NCBI GenBank assembly: GCA_004335635.1
Contig: QAXH01006314.1
Location: forward strand, 1 to 60,657
From: Chloromonas sp. AAM2
Taxonomy: Eukaryota > Chlorophyta > Chlorophyceae > Chlamydomonadales > Chlamydomonadaceae
Direction: 5' to 3'
DNA length: 60,657 nt
In this document: positions 40,994 to 51,625 of the stretch, piece after piece
Layout of the letters: each line of letters begins with the position of its first letter
Position numbering within the stretch: position 1 is the first letter of the stretch
Translations under genes and position numbers: made by a program
Notes under the pieces: model-generated
Databases searched by the model: none
What the model saw: the letters and a program-made list of their open reading frames with translations, nothing else
Told to the model about the DNA's origin: nothing

Positions 40994-42835
40994 CTAGTAA
41001 GTTATGGCCTCCGTAGTAACTTCGTGCAAACCTTGAAGGCGCACAAAGGACTGGGGCTGGGTATAATCGAAATGGAACGTCGCCTCAATCGCATCACTAG
41101 GATAAAATCCCGATGCCACCAACTCAGGAGCAATAGTAGAAGAGCTGCTCACTGGATCAGTAATACCCGTAACCACGGGCAAGGCAACCGCGGCCAGTAA
41201 TTTTGCAACATGTGCTGGCATGGGCTTGGGTAAGGACAGCTGTGCAGGTTGGGCCGCACAAGCTAACCGTTCCGCATCCAATTGAGACCAACAGTTTGGC
41301 ATGAACTGCTGCAAAGCTGACTGAGCAAACTGAGGGTCGGTTGAATCCCAACGTGCCGGCTGGTGCTGGGGCCCTACGCGAGACACTAAGGTGGTGGCCT
41401 TGATGGCAAAGGCAGTACCGTTGGGCAGAAGGGAATTCCTAACCGCCGTTAAGGTAACTCCTGGCACCACTTCTAATTCTGTATCAAACCATCTGCTGCG
41501 GGCGGCATCAGTGCCAATGAACCTAACCCTACCCTTAACTGTAGTGGCTGCGCCTTTCTGTTTGACCTTCCAGGCGACGACCCGGCCGTCCAGGGCCTGG
41601 GCACGCCTACCGCGGTCCACTGCATCTAAGGCTGACCAATCTAAGTCATCTGGTGCTGCTGGTACGGGTGCCTCAGGTATTCTTAGGCCAGCCCGCAGAC
41701 ACGGAGGGCATTGCCATGCACCTTCTGGGATAGAAGACAGGGGCGGATCCAAACAATACGTGTGGTAACCGGCCCCGCAACTATCACACAGCAGCATGAG
41801 GGCCTGATCGTCGGGGAAATTGCACTCCTGACATGCGTAGTGCTTAGAAGGCTTGGCTAGTGTGAAATCAACAGTTGGGTCTAGCCCAGGCATATGACAA
41901 GGGGCGCAGTTGGTCACATTGTTAGTGACGACCTGACCGCATGTGCCTTGCAAGGCCAACACACCTGATGGTCTGACTTCTACAACACGCAGCACCTTCA
42001 GCGCCTGTGGGATAAACGCATGCTTCGGGTTGGCTGTATTGCGAAGATAAACAAAGTCACCTACACTAAACTTCCTAAGCTTGGGGTCGTAAGCACCACC
42101 TCGCCGCTCTGCGTACTGCAAGGTATCCCTATGCTGAGCAATCAAAAGATTATCCCAGGCAATTGGGCAAGCCTGCTTGGCAGCCTCAGCACGGGCAATG
42201 AAAGATTCGGCGGCTAGCTCAGGATCGTCAAGGTCCACCCTATCCGCAAACTTTTCCTTGACAGCCGGTGGGATGCAGGGCTGAGTAGCATACAGCAGCT
42301 CGTAGGGACTACAGCTCGTTGAAGCCTGCTTGCTACATCTATATCCGAGCAGAACCCACGGCAAAACCTCTGGCCACGCATATGTACTCTTTCTAGCCGT
42401 GCACAGCTTACGTAAGGCCTTCTTAATCGTCTGCACTGCTCGTTCTGCCAATCCATCAGCTTGAGGGTGGTCAGGGTGAGTCGTGCGGTGATCAATGAAG
42501 CATCGTTCCATCAATTCCTGGAATGCACCCTGAAATTCAGTACCGCCATCAGTCACTACCTCAGCGCATGCCCCAACGCGGGACAGCACGTGAGTCAAAA
42601 ACACTTGGGCGGTAGTGCTAGAAAACTTATCCTTTATCTGCACGGCCTCTATGTGCTTGCTAAAGTATTCTACCATAACCATAACGTACGTGCCTTGACC
42701 TTGGATCTTCTTAGCCTCGTCACCTTCCAAAACAGGGCCAAACAGGTCGACCCCCCAGCGATAAAATAACCGTTGAATTTCAAGCGGCTGCAACACGGCA
42801 TGGCGTGCATTGAAACTAGCAGCTCTGGCATGCAT
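40994..42835 (-). CDS. retroelement integrase core with C-terminal PHD finger, 613 aa
   Basis: A long open frame. The integrase core has WGVDLFGPV (first Asp), VVTDGGTEFQGAF (second Asp) and HPQADGLAERAVQTIKKAL (Glu), with 34 residues between the second Asp and the Glu, matching the DDE pattern of Ty3/gypsy enzymes. A tail with KFSVGDFVYLRN, the usual integrase C-terminal beta-barrel region, follows. A PHD finger comes next (about residues 332-380) with C-x2-C-x11-C-x2-C-x4-H-x2-C-x14-C-x2-C spacing, ending WQCPPC. The remaining 220 residues are not recognised. Many Ty3 integrases carry a chromodomain to read histone marks; here a PHD finger occupies the equivalent place. The zinc-binding N-terminus lies in another frame just upstream. 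Confidence 0.88.
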   Translation of the reverse strand: MHARAASFNARHAVLQPLEIQRLFYRWGVDLFGPVLEGDEAKKIQGQGTYVMVMVEYFSKHIEAVQIKDKFSSTTAQVFLTHVLSRVGACAEVVTDGGTEFQGAFQELMERCFIDHRTTHPDHPQADGLAERAVQTIKKALRKLCTARKSTYAWPEVLPWVLLGYRCSKQASTSCSPYELLYATQPCIPPAVKEKFADRVDLDDPELAAESFIARAEAAKQACPIAWDNLLIAQHRDTLQYAERRGGAYDPKLRKFSVGDFVYLRNTANPKHAFIPQALKVLRVVEVRPSGVLALQGTCGQVVTNNVTNCAPCHMPGLDPTVDFTLAKPSKHYACQECNFPDDQALMLLCDSCGAGYHTYCLDPPLSSIPEGAWQCPPCLRAGLRIPEAPVPAAPDDLDWSALDAVDRGRRAQALDGRVVAWKVKQKGAATTVKGRVRFIGTDAARSRWFDTELEVVPGVTLTAVRNSLLPNGTAFAIKATTLVSRVGPQHQPARWDSTDPQFAQSALQQFMPNCWSQLDAERLACAAQPAQLSLPKPMPAHVAKLLAAVALPVVTGITDPVSSSSTIAPELVASGFYPSDAIEATFHFDYTQPQSFVRLQGLHEVTTEAITY

Positions 42836-42998
42836 TGGCTACCTTGGTAACATCTGCTAACATACCGGTCCACCAGTGGTTAGTCATTACCAGGTGCAGT
42901 GTGCGTTTGATGCCAAAATGGTCGCACTGGTCATGCATGGACTGGATAATTCCTAACCGCTGATCGGGATCTCTCTCTTTCCTGGCATGACTTTGCAC
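42816..42998 (-). pseudogene. integrase zinc-binding (H2C2) fragment, frame-shifted
   Basis: Contains HDQCDHFGIKRTLHLV, NHWWTGMLADV and ANACQSC, the His-His-Cys-Cys module that precedes a retroviral-type integrase core. It overlaps the frames on both sides, and neither junction is in frame, so the element's polyprotein is broken in two places (near 42960-42990 and 42820-42835). Confidence 0.8.
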
Positions 42999-43897
42999 AC
43001 GTTACCATTGGTCACCGTGTAGCCAGAGGCCCTACGCCTTATACGTTTCTCATCTGCTTCGGTGGTGCCTGGATCCATAGTGCCATGGGTCAGTAATCTT
43101 ATGACCGGTGGATCATTCCACACATCCCTAGAAGCTACTGGACCAGCTTTTTGCGTGTCCCTAGTCTCTTCCGTGATATGGGCGATAAAGTTATCATTAT
43201 ATTCCTGAAGTGGGTCATCCTCTACTGATGCTATGTCTATGCTAGCTACTATGTGCTGCATTACCTCACCCCCCTGCCCGTTGCCAGCTGCAAGGCGGGG
43301 ATTACGGCATACCGAAGCATGCACTGCCCTGGAGGTATGGTTGTGCAGACGGCTAATGGCCATACAAACCGCTAAGTAAGTTTCTAGACAAAATGCATCC
43401 ATGCATCTACCAGTGGGACCATGACGTTGGCTCTCGGTGATACCTGGAGCTGCTGTACAGCCCGCGGGATAACCAGTGATGCGCTCCCGCTCATGAGAAT
43501 TGGGCACGGTCAATTGACCATGCTGATCTATGATCTGACCAGGTTTGCCATCTCTATACGCGTTAGAACGCTCGTATGCAACTAGTGTAGGCAAAGCCTG
43601 CATAGGCTCACCCACACAGTTGCATATGTAGTGAGGCGGATGGTCTACAGATGCTACATTCTGAGGGATGCGCCCTACATCTAACACATGATGCACCAGG
43701 CGATCACTATCCCTTTCTATCACCTGCATTACTCGCTGCAACAAATAAACGGACGCTGAATTGGACCACAGGTTACGCAGGCGGTGTGCGTATGAACCGC
43801 ACTGAGCTGCATCTATGGCTAGTGGGCTACCCAGCACGTTGAAGATTGCATCGGTGGCGCACTTCCTCGCTCTTCCAGTTGTGCTGAGTGCACACAT
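42953..43897 (-). pseudogene. C-terminal half of a cytosine-5 DNA methyltransferase, followed by pre-integrase linker
   Basis: An open frame of 314 residues. Residues 23-46 (IDAAQCGSYAHRLRNLWSN) fit C5-methyltransferase motif VIII. Residues 101-115 (ALPTLVAYERSNAYRD) fit motif IX. Residues 134-176 (SHERERITGYPAGCTAAPG, then QRHGPTGRCMD) fit the closing ERERxMGFPxGxT and motif X helix. The catalytic Pro-Cys and SAM-binding motifs would lie upstream and are missing. The C-terminal 60 residues (DVWNDPPVIRLLTHG, RIRRRASGYTVTNGNV) are the usual segment just before an integrase zinc finger, so methyltransferase and integrase belong to one polyprotein. C5-methyltransferase-carrying Ty3/gypsy elements have been reported in a charophyte alga and in dinoflagellates, as I recall. 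Not functional as it stands. Confidence 0.7.
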
Positions 43898-43960
43898 TCT
43901 GTACTAAATAACCTGGAGGCTATTCCACTGTCCTGTGAGAATGAACATAATTAAGAACAA

Positions 43961-44527
43961 ACCACTGTCCTGTAACAATCTTGTGAACCTCTGGGCTGTG
44001 TTGTAAGGAAGAATCTCGTTGTTGTACCGTTTTCAAATTCCATCACTCTCAGGTTGTTGTGTTTTGGATGCAGGAAGCTGGGCTATCACTTGGAGGGCCA
44101 CTATATGGTCAAGGCGCTCGAGCCCTTGAGGAAGGCTGGTGTTGCATGACTAGACTGGGCTCACAATGTGAAATGAACTGACAGCGTGTTTGAGCGTAAG
44201 GGTCACTTTGAGTGTAAGATTGTCGAGAGCATTGGCGCTCGGCACTTGACTTGAGCGAGGCAAGAGATACTGTGAGCTGCACTTGTATGACAGCCCTGCA
44301 CAGGGAAGCTGAGTTACCATAACCGTTCTTTAACAGCTCCTGACTTGAAGGTTAATGGTCCAGCCGGCCACATTGCCCTTCTAACCTCAGCTAAGGTTGA
44401 TAAGGGTCTATCAATAGTTTGCTCGTTGATGTACAAACTGATCGCACCGACGGTGGAGTTCTGCAGATCCTAGGGTGTCCACGACATGAGCTCTAAAGTG
44501 TGTTCCAAACGATTATTTTGGGCTGTT
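43961..44527 (+). repeat. direct repeat copy B: ELP3 last exon with flanks
   Basis: Second copy of 38899-39471 in the same orientation, 5.06 kb downstream. A 12-base piece of its left edge (CCACTGTCCTGT) also occurs at 43925-43936, just outside the copy, which may mark the recombination or repair junction. Confidence 0.92.
44074..44149 (+). CDS. ELP3: duplicate terminal exon of ELP3
   Basis: A 76-base exon with an intact GGATGCAG acceptor and TGA stop. The only coding difference from 39028-39103 is a synonymous Leu codon (CTG to TTG). Splicing the donor at 38577 to this acceptor would give the identical protein with a different 3' UTR. Which copy is used cannot be told from sequence. It is either an alternative last exon or a dead copy. 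Confidence 0.75.
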
Positions 44528-46415
44528 GGCAATGACTTCAATCCTGACTGACCTGGCCAAGAACGCGTCGACTTTGATGAAGGTGGCTATAGTTTCTATC
44601 ATCCTTAGCCGTGTTTTCCTCCTGTCAGGCAGGCGGCTGATTCCGCCATTTCAACAACTGCTGTGCGGCCAGTATATTACATCGAATGACCATCACATTC
44701 TTCTGTTTGGCTTGGCCAGATTGTCTACCCCTTTGGTTGTTCATTTCAAGGCAGCTCGTTGTGTGAGCTGCCATTGGGTCGCTTTCGCTGCGCCATTCCG
44801 GTTGGTATCTTGGCATCATGACTTGCTGGTGCGTGCTTAAAGAAATCAGAAGCGCTACAGTGCAAGCGCTGTCTGATGGTTGACTGATTGATTGATGAGG
44901 CACAACATTGCCAGTGAAGCGTGCGGCCTGACCATGAACTGCAAAGTTCAGCAGAGTTTGACAATCTTGTCTACTGACCAAACGCATGCATACATGGCTG
45001 TGTCTGGCGTTTACTGTGAGTAGCAAGAATACATGCCGCCGCAGCGCCTACGTGAAAGTTTGAGCCAACGACCTTCGTTGCCCGCACATGACAGATGCCA
45101 AGCCTCTCCAAGTGAGGAGGCTGAACCGTTAGGCGGTGCAAAGGTTACAAATGCTCAAGGCATGCTGCACGCATGATCATGGCCGATGGCTAACCGTTCA
45201 GACCTGCAACGGTCAGTGATTGCAATACGTAGTGTCCTATCATCATTGGAGCGCAGAGCTGCTTGGTTCTGGGAGCTCAGCTTATCCATGGTGGAAGGCC
45301 ATTGACACGCCACAGGGGACGGCCGAACAATAAACTCCTGGCGGCCTGCGCATATTTGGATAGACAGGAAGCTCCAGCTAGCCCTGCTGTTCATATGCTT
45401 CACATTTGACAACTCAATTGGTAGATGCTGTATGCTAAGGACAAGGCAGAGCGACATGAACACCGCTTCTCCCTCTTGGGTGCTATACAATCAAAGTTAA
45501 AAATCATGGGGCATGTGTCATCATACCGCTAGCAACCATCTTGGCTTGCAGCCTACACTTATTTGTCAACGGCAAACCACCACCCGCCCTAGCAAGAAAT
45601 CGTGCAGATTCTTCAACCAGCAAAAAAACAGATGTTTGCCAATTCTGGGACAACTTGTGTGAATAGGCCTGTAATACTGCCAGCAACCATTGTGTGTCAG
45701 CAAAACATGTTTATATGTGCAGCAAGATATTAGTGCACGACAGATAACACTGACCCAGTCCATAACAAAAGCGTAACAACATCACAGGACCCGACATACA
45801 CACCACAAGCACACTGTTTCCAGTGTCAGCCCCAAAATTGTCCCAGAACTGGCAAACTTTTTATTTTTGCAGTGTGGAAGGATGCATTGGTAGCCTAGGA
45901 GCTGGAAAGCCAGATAGGCGACCTTGAAATAACAAAACGTTGCATCAACAGACAAGAGCAGCTGGTCCTGGAGCACCCATATGCCATTGATCATGCTGGC
46001 CCAAACGCTGAAGCACAAAAGCCTGTGTGCGGCAGTCCAAGTGTGTCTGCATCGCAAAAGGCTGACAAATAGCTGACCTCCAAAGGCTTGTTCACCAGCT
46101 GTCAGCAAGCAAGGGTGGATTGATGCGCCTCGCATGCTCTGGCGCTCGGCATGCCAGCCAGTCATCCTCTGCATACATTGGCACACATTTTGTGTCCCGA
46201 CCGGCTATACAGAATGCCAAGATGAACTTGACTCCTACTCTGTCTTGGTAAGTGGCACACACGTTAAGCCATGGGCATGCGGCTCTTTAGGACTTTCATT
46301 GGGTGCACATGCAATGAATCCTGGGCATGTAAACAGTTGCCATGCAGGCCATCACAATGGGAACAAGGCATGCCAGAAAGGTACGTATGTCAAAGAGTGT
46401 CTGTCATGCGTGCAC
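44528..46415. other. no gene recognised
   Basis: Follows ELP3 copy B and precedes the stop of the bS21 gene. A minus-strand open frame at 45782-46186 (134 codons) has a hydrophobic, Cys-rich composition but no motif and no flanking splice evidence, and part of this stretch must be bS21 3' UTR. I see nothing else. Confidence 0.5.
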
Positions 46416-46790
46416 TTACTCGACATACTTCCTCCGCCTCAGCCAGTAAAGCTTTTGGGTGATTTTCCTGCCCATTTCAGTGTTGTAGGCCTGCTTTTCC
46501 TTGTGGAACCGCCACTTGCTCTTTGTGATGTGATGCTGCCGCCACTTGATCTCCTCTGGAAGCCCAGAGTCCCTGATCTTTCTGTTAAGGTGGCGCAATG
46601 CCACGTCAAGGTTGTTGTCCTGAACAGACACCCACACTCCCATCGCCCGCACAGGATGCAACTGGCTGCAGCCTCCAAGCAAAGAAGCTGTGGCCGTGCT
46701 GTTGGCTGGGAGCAATCTTGAAATTTCAAGCCCGGATGCTGCCCTGCAGAGGCTCCGGCACAGCAGGGACAGTTGGACTGGGGTCTGCAT
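46416..46790 (-). CDS. organellar small-subunit ribosomal protein bS21
   Basis: A single-exon gene of 124 residues if it starts at the ATG at 46790. The last 70 residues show the bS21 pattern: VSVQDNNLDVALRHLNRKI, SGLPEEIKWRQHH, then a very basic tail (KSKWRFHKEKQAY, YWLRRRKYVE). bS21 sits near the anti-Shine-Dalgarno region of bacterial-type 30S subunits. The N-terminal about 50 residues (QLSLLCRSLCRAASGLEIS, acid-poor) look like an organelle import signal; mitochondrion or plastid cannot be decided. The open frame reaches upstream to an ATG at 46970, giving 184 residues, so the start is the main uncertainty. Head to head with the TTC4 gene. Confidence 0.85.
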   Translation of the reverse strand: MQTPVQLSLLCRSLCRAASGLEISRLLPANSTATASLLGGCSQLHPVRAMGVWVSVQDNNLDVALRHLNRKIRDSGLPEEIKWRQHHITKSKWRFHKEKQAYNTEMGRKITQKLYWLRRRKYVE

Positions 46791-47093
46791 GGCCGTATGA
46801 TCGCGCAAACAGAATCGCCGGATAGCCGTCGGATCGCGTTTCAGACGCAAGCGTGACACCAGGACAGCCTGACGAAGGCGTTGGCAACTCCAGTTGCGCC
46901 CTCCCATCGTGCATGTGGGCCTCGTGCACAGCCGTTGCGACCGATCTGTGCCTGCGCGGAGCGATTGCATCTACGACGCTGCACAGTGAGCTGAAAGCAA
47001 TCTACTGACTGTTTGTATCGATCGTGTCTTTGCTCGCCGGCGCCCACCACATAACCTCCGCACCTCATCACTGGCACACGCACACACTTAGCC
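46791..47093. promoter_or_regulatory. shared divergent promoter region of bS21 and TTC4 genes
   Basis: About 300 bases (123 if bS21 starts at 46970) separate two divergent start codons, so both promoters must lie here. No TATA box is evident. Confidence 0.5.
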
Positions 47094-50000
47094 ATGCCAG
47101 ATACTAGTGATGACGAGTCACCAGGTCCTGAGATGCAGCCTCCTGGGGAGCTTGATAATAAGGAGCTACCCAGCCTGTTCTGGGACACCATACCTGAGAA
47201 TGCAGAGGAACACCCGGACTGGTTAGCGATGCAGGCACTCAGAGAGGAGGCCACACCAGAAGAAAGAGCAGAAACATTCAAGGTGGGTCATGGGCAACAG
47301 AGTCATCTGATGCAGCGCTTGCTGAGTAAGCAGGTCATCAACTGCATGCTAACAGGCACACAGGCGACAATTATCATTCTGGGCGATGATTGCTTGGCCT
47401 GCCAGGTGAATGGCAACAATAAACTGAAGATTGGGCTGAAGGCTAAGAACAAGCACGTCCTGAGGGAAGCAGTGGACTTCTACACAAAAGGGCTGGCGGA
47501 AAAGTGTCAGAATGCGAAGCTCAATGCAGTCTTGTGCTGCAACAGAGCACATGTGCAATCTCTGCTGGGTAGGTGCAAACGAGGGCGTTGCCAGTCTTCG
47601 CTGTTCGTGTCCTGGCCCGCCCAGTGCACGCCAAGCCAGTGCGAAGGCCCAGTGGCCCTGTTGTGAGTAGCTTCAATACGTGAATGTGTTTTCTGGCCCA
47701 GGCTCTGTGCTGGCATGTGGGAAGCATTTGGTGTACAGATTTTCCCTAAGCAAATGCTTGATAATTAATTGATAATCGAAAGCCTTTTCCTAGCAAATGT
47801 TTGATATAGTTTAACTCATGTTTGCACTCAATACACTTGATCGTATGTTTTAGGCAACTGGCGCAGTGCTTTGGAAGACGCCCAGCTGGCTCAGGCGTTA
47901 GACCCCACATACGTCAAGGTGAGTGTGAACACGTCAATGACGTTGGGCTAGCTGGCAGTGCAACACTGGTCAGTGCAGAGCTGATAGCATCACTTGCCAA
48001 CACACGAGTGAATGCACATTGGATAGCATTTCTTGAAGCGCACGAGTCATCATCTCGTCCGTTGGAATGGCATCTCAGTGGCACATCAGGCAGTATTTTA
48101 GATGCGCTCGCTGACCACAGCATCATGGAGCAATCGTTAGGTGCAAGCACCAGCAACGGCTGACTAGACACAGGTCAGCGTTTGCGCACAGTTGAAGCAC
48201 TGCCTGGTTCTTTCACGTGGACTTCATTCAATGGTGATTGCATGAGGGCTCTGGCAAATGTTTCTGGCGCACGATGGAGACGTCGGTTCACTTGACGTGT
48301 CGTGTGGCAGAAGCATCCATCAAGCACCGACAAGCAGGTTATGCCACACGGGCATGCGTTCACTGTACCATGCATTGACTCAAGAACTGGCATGAGTACG
48401 CTGGGTGGCAGCCCAGCACACTGCACAAACCTTGCATGTACATACCCAGTTACATGGACCTTTGCAGTTACTGTCGCTCTACCATTTAGTTTCTGTGCAT
48501 GTCCTGGTGGCATATCATACTTTGGCCTGCAACACAAGCTTGGAAGCATACTGGCCCGCCGCAACATGCAACGCTCTATGCTCTGGTGGCTTCAGGCTTA
48601 CTTCCGCAGTGCCCGTGCGGCCCTGAAACTCGGCAAGCACGAGGTGTGTCTGAAGCTCATTGATCAGGGCAGGCAGTACGATCCCACGGCCAAGGAGTTT
48701 TCGGAGATGGAGCAGGTAAGAGGGCGAGCAAGCCGTGCACACGCGCAATAAGGGCATTGGGTGATGCAGGTTTAGTGGTAAGTGTTCAACTGCACACCAC
48801 AACTTGGACTGTCTGAGCACCTGGCATGCTTTCCCAGTGCCTTTACGCTGTGCCAACTGTGCGTGCAGACTGTTTGCCTGCCAGCCGTTAACACCAGACG
48901 GCAACCTTTGCACAAGCCCACATCTACGATTCGCCCCAGGCTGGTGCAGGCTGAGCTGGCTTCCTGGCGGTTGACTCATATGCTCCTGTTGTGTGTTCCA
49001 TACTTGGTGTTGACAGGAGGCCAAGGCCGCGCGATCCAAGGCCCAGGCGGAGGCTCAGCGGGAGGCAGCAGCTAGAGAGGCTGTGATGGCCCCGGCCAGG
49101 GCCCTGGCAGCCGCCATCGCACGGCGGAAATACCAACTCACACTGCCGCAAGTGCGGACAAGACACAGGTATGGGCGCACGCATGTAGCACACAGGATTG
49201 GCTCAGGATGTCCAGACCATGTGTACAGGCGGTGTAGGTTGCAGAAGGAGTGCGACATGCGCACTGATAAATGGATGATGCAGCAGTTCCATTGCATGCA
49301 ATGGACCAGGCATTGGCCGGGAGTCAGACTTCACCCGACACATACACGCAGGTTTGTCAGCGGGCATGCAAAGGATTGGGCAGAGGTTGCCCTTGGTTGA
49401 ACCCGCACCATGTCCTGACCTGCTTGTCTCAATCAGTACCTATGTGTTTGCCATGCGACGGCATGCAGTTGGCGCCCTAGCCTCGACGCTGAAACTGATC
49501 AGCTCAGCTGGCCGTGTGTGATCCTGTACCCTGAGGCCGGCAGCGAGGATGAGATTCAGGCATGGGAGGAGCAGGAAACTGTGGCAGCCCAGCTAGACCA
49601 AGTACGTGCTGATGGTTGCAATGGCAGCTACCCTATTTGATCCATGAGCGTAATGTCTCAGTGGGTGCCTCTGTTTGAGCGTAATGCTCAGGTACCCCAG
49701 GGCTGCAAACAGACAACAACACCTAGTCCCTAGTACTGATGTGCATGAGGCCTGAGGCGGAGTGACACAGTATAAAGTCTTAGTTCGAGCATGCACCAAG
49801 GCGCACAGAGGAATTGCAAACTTTTGTTGTATGCATACCAGTGCTGGGCTTGTCTGCCTCTTGCGCAGATGTTTGGCCCTGAAGCGCCGCCCTTGGAATG
49901 GGACACACAACATCAGTACACCAGAGGTGAGCTGATGACGCATAACACTGAACACTGTCAAGTTTCCGGCACAGAGTTGGCTTGTGTTCTTCCTATGTGT

Positions 50001-50919
50001 CCATTTGGCTTGAACATGCAGCTTCTCTATCGCCACCCATGCCACCACCCCTTCCATCCTTTGCCCACGTCGCTATCCATGGCACCACACTCATGTCAAT
50101 CTGACCTGTTGATGCTAAGGCACTGTCGAGACCCGGGCTTCTGTTATGCTCCGAACAGCGGGCTGCCTTTGGCCATGAGACACGGTCCAGGTAGTTCCTT
50201 GCAGAATCCTGCTACCACTGGAGCCACTGCTGTTGGAGCCATCTGTTATTTTCCTTGCAGGCAATGTTGAGCTCTACTATATGAGCTGGGCAGGCAAGCC
50301 ACTCACACAGTCCCAGTTGCTCGAGGCCTTGGCAACAGGCAACTGGCCCACAGCAGCACATGAAGGGGGAGGACCTGCCAGGTGTGAGGTGCTGGTGCTG
50401 CAGTTAGGACAGTGAAGTTCAGACATTGGCTTTGCAAGGCAGACAGGCAATGCATTCTAGTACTGGATGCCGCCATGTCGTCCGCAAGACCGGCATGCTG
50501 CTTTGGCTCGCAGTCGTATGCGTCAGAGCCTGGCCCCTTGGTCAGCCATCACTCCCGGCCATCTGCAAGCACGTGCCATGCTAGCTTGGCCCTGGAATTG
50601 GTCAGGTGCCTTGCCCTGCCTTTGAGCACGGCAATCCAAAGCATAGCAAAACATAACCCTGTTGCATGGTGGGTTGGCTTGTGGTGGCTACCAGTGTTCT
50701 GCCATGCTGCCAGCAGCAGTCAGCGATTATCAATCGCGCTTGCTGCTCCCGTGCAGGTATGGAGAGCGGGCTTCCCGTTGGGTGCGCGTCAAGGAAGCAT
50801 GGTCGCTGCATGATGTTTTGAGCCAGCCGGACTTCATCATTCCGGGCGTGCCTATCTTTGCAGCTGTGGCCAAGGGGACCGAGTTCAGGGAACGCTTGTT
50901 GAGCAAAAACAGGGAATAG
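47094..50919 (+). CDS. TTC4: TTC4/Cns1-type TPR co-chaperone of Hsp90
   Basis: Cytosolic Hsp70/Hsp90 co-chaperone family (yeast Cns1, human TTC4). Nine exons: 47094-47282, 47406-47568, 47854-47918, 48596-48715, 49017-49168, 49469-49601, 49869-49926, 50261-50381 and 50757-50919, giving 387 residues, normal for the family. The N-terminal helix has LPSLFWDTIPENAEEHPDW. TPR units follow: NNKLKIGLKAKNKHVLREAV, LNAVLCCNRAHVQSLLGNW, YVKAYFRSARAALKLGKH. An Ala/Arg-rich helix (exon 5) leads to the C-terminal wheel domain: LSWPCVILYPEAGSEDEI, PPLEWDTQHQYTRGNVELYY, DFIIPGVPIFAAVAKGTEF. The exon 6 acceptor is uncertain between 49469 and 49481, both in frame. TGTAA at 51035-51039, 116 bases after the stop. 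Confidence 0.93.
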
Positions 50920-51625
50920 ATGTTTGAATGCTTGACCACCAGGTGTTCGTCTTTTGTTGTTTTGAAGACGTTAAAGTTGACTTGACAGCTGTCGGCACTG
51001 CTTGCGTGCTTCCCCGTAATCATGTGTGAGGTCCTGTAACTCTGTTAAGGAGCCGCACACACTGGTTCCTGATGTTTGACGTGCTGTTGTTGTGCGGACT
51101 ACATCCGCCCGCCATGCACTCATGACGCCAGCAGTGCAGTTCATCAGTCCGAGGCAAGCGCATGTCAGCAAATTGGATCAGCCGGTTGACCGCCTGCCGA
51201 TAAGGCTTGACAAGATACATTGGTGAAAGGTCAGTACTAGCAGTTCGGCACGGCTACCTGGCAGTTCCACGATCACGCTTCTGCCAAATTCAATTTACAC
51301 GTGTGGAAAAACGGCTTGCGAGCCGTCTCCAAGTGCTTGAAGAAGCCTTGGAGAGCTTCTAGAGGCATAGTGGATATTTATTCTTGATTCCACTCGGCGG
51401 CGGTCTTCTTTACATCCAAGATACCAGCCATACTTCGATCGCCAGCTGACAGCTAGGGAGGGCCTGACGGTGCACCGCCATTTGCAAAGGCTCGTATTTG
51501 GCAGTGGTGAGTCGCTGCTCTACATCAGCATGCGGATGTTTAACTTATGGGTTTGCGAGGTTCTGATGTGGTTCGTGGATGTCGCGCACGCCAGGCTTCC
51601 TAGCTGCAACGACACAGCTAGAGCC
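50920..51625. other. intergenic, TTC4 3' UTR and upstream region of next gene
   Basis: Holds the TTC4 polyadenylation signal and the 5' flank of the 51626 gene. An imperfect inverted repeat around 51307-51352 (ACGGCTTGCGAGCCGT within it) could fold as a hairpin. No coding sequence was recognised. Confidence 0.5.

Larger units (their letters stand above)
39472..43960 (-). mobile_element. degraded Ty3/gypsy-like retroelement with DNA methyltransferase, integrase and PHD finger
   Basis: The material between the two ELP3-end copies is read on the minus strand: C-terminal half of a cytosine-5 DNA methyltransferase (43897-42953), integrase zinc-binding part (42998-42816), integrase core and PHD finger (42835-40994), then a Pro/Gly/Asn-rich reading frame (about 40930-40460). 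Gag, protease, reverse transcriptase and RNase H are absent, as is the catalytic half of the methyltransferase, so the element is truncated at about 43900. The reading frames are offset, showing decay or sequence error. About 410 bases at its far end occur twice (39472-39881 and 40194-40615). Host gene capture is unlikely, because DDE integrase signatures are clear. Confidence 0.85.

Noticed and set aside
45040..45130. tRNA-like stretch around 45055-45125
   Set aside because: The arms do not pair as a cloverleaf on either strand and there is no proper T-loop sequence.
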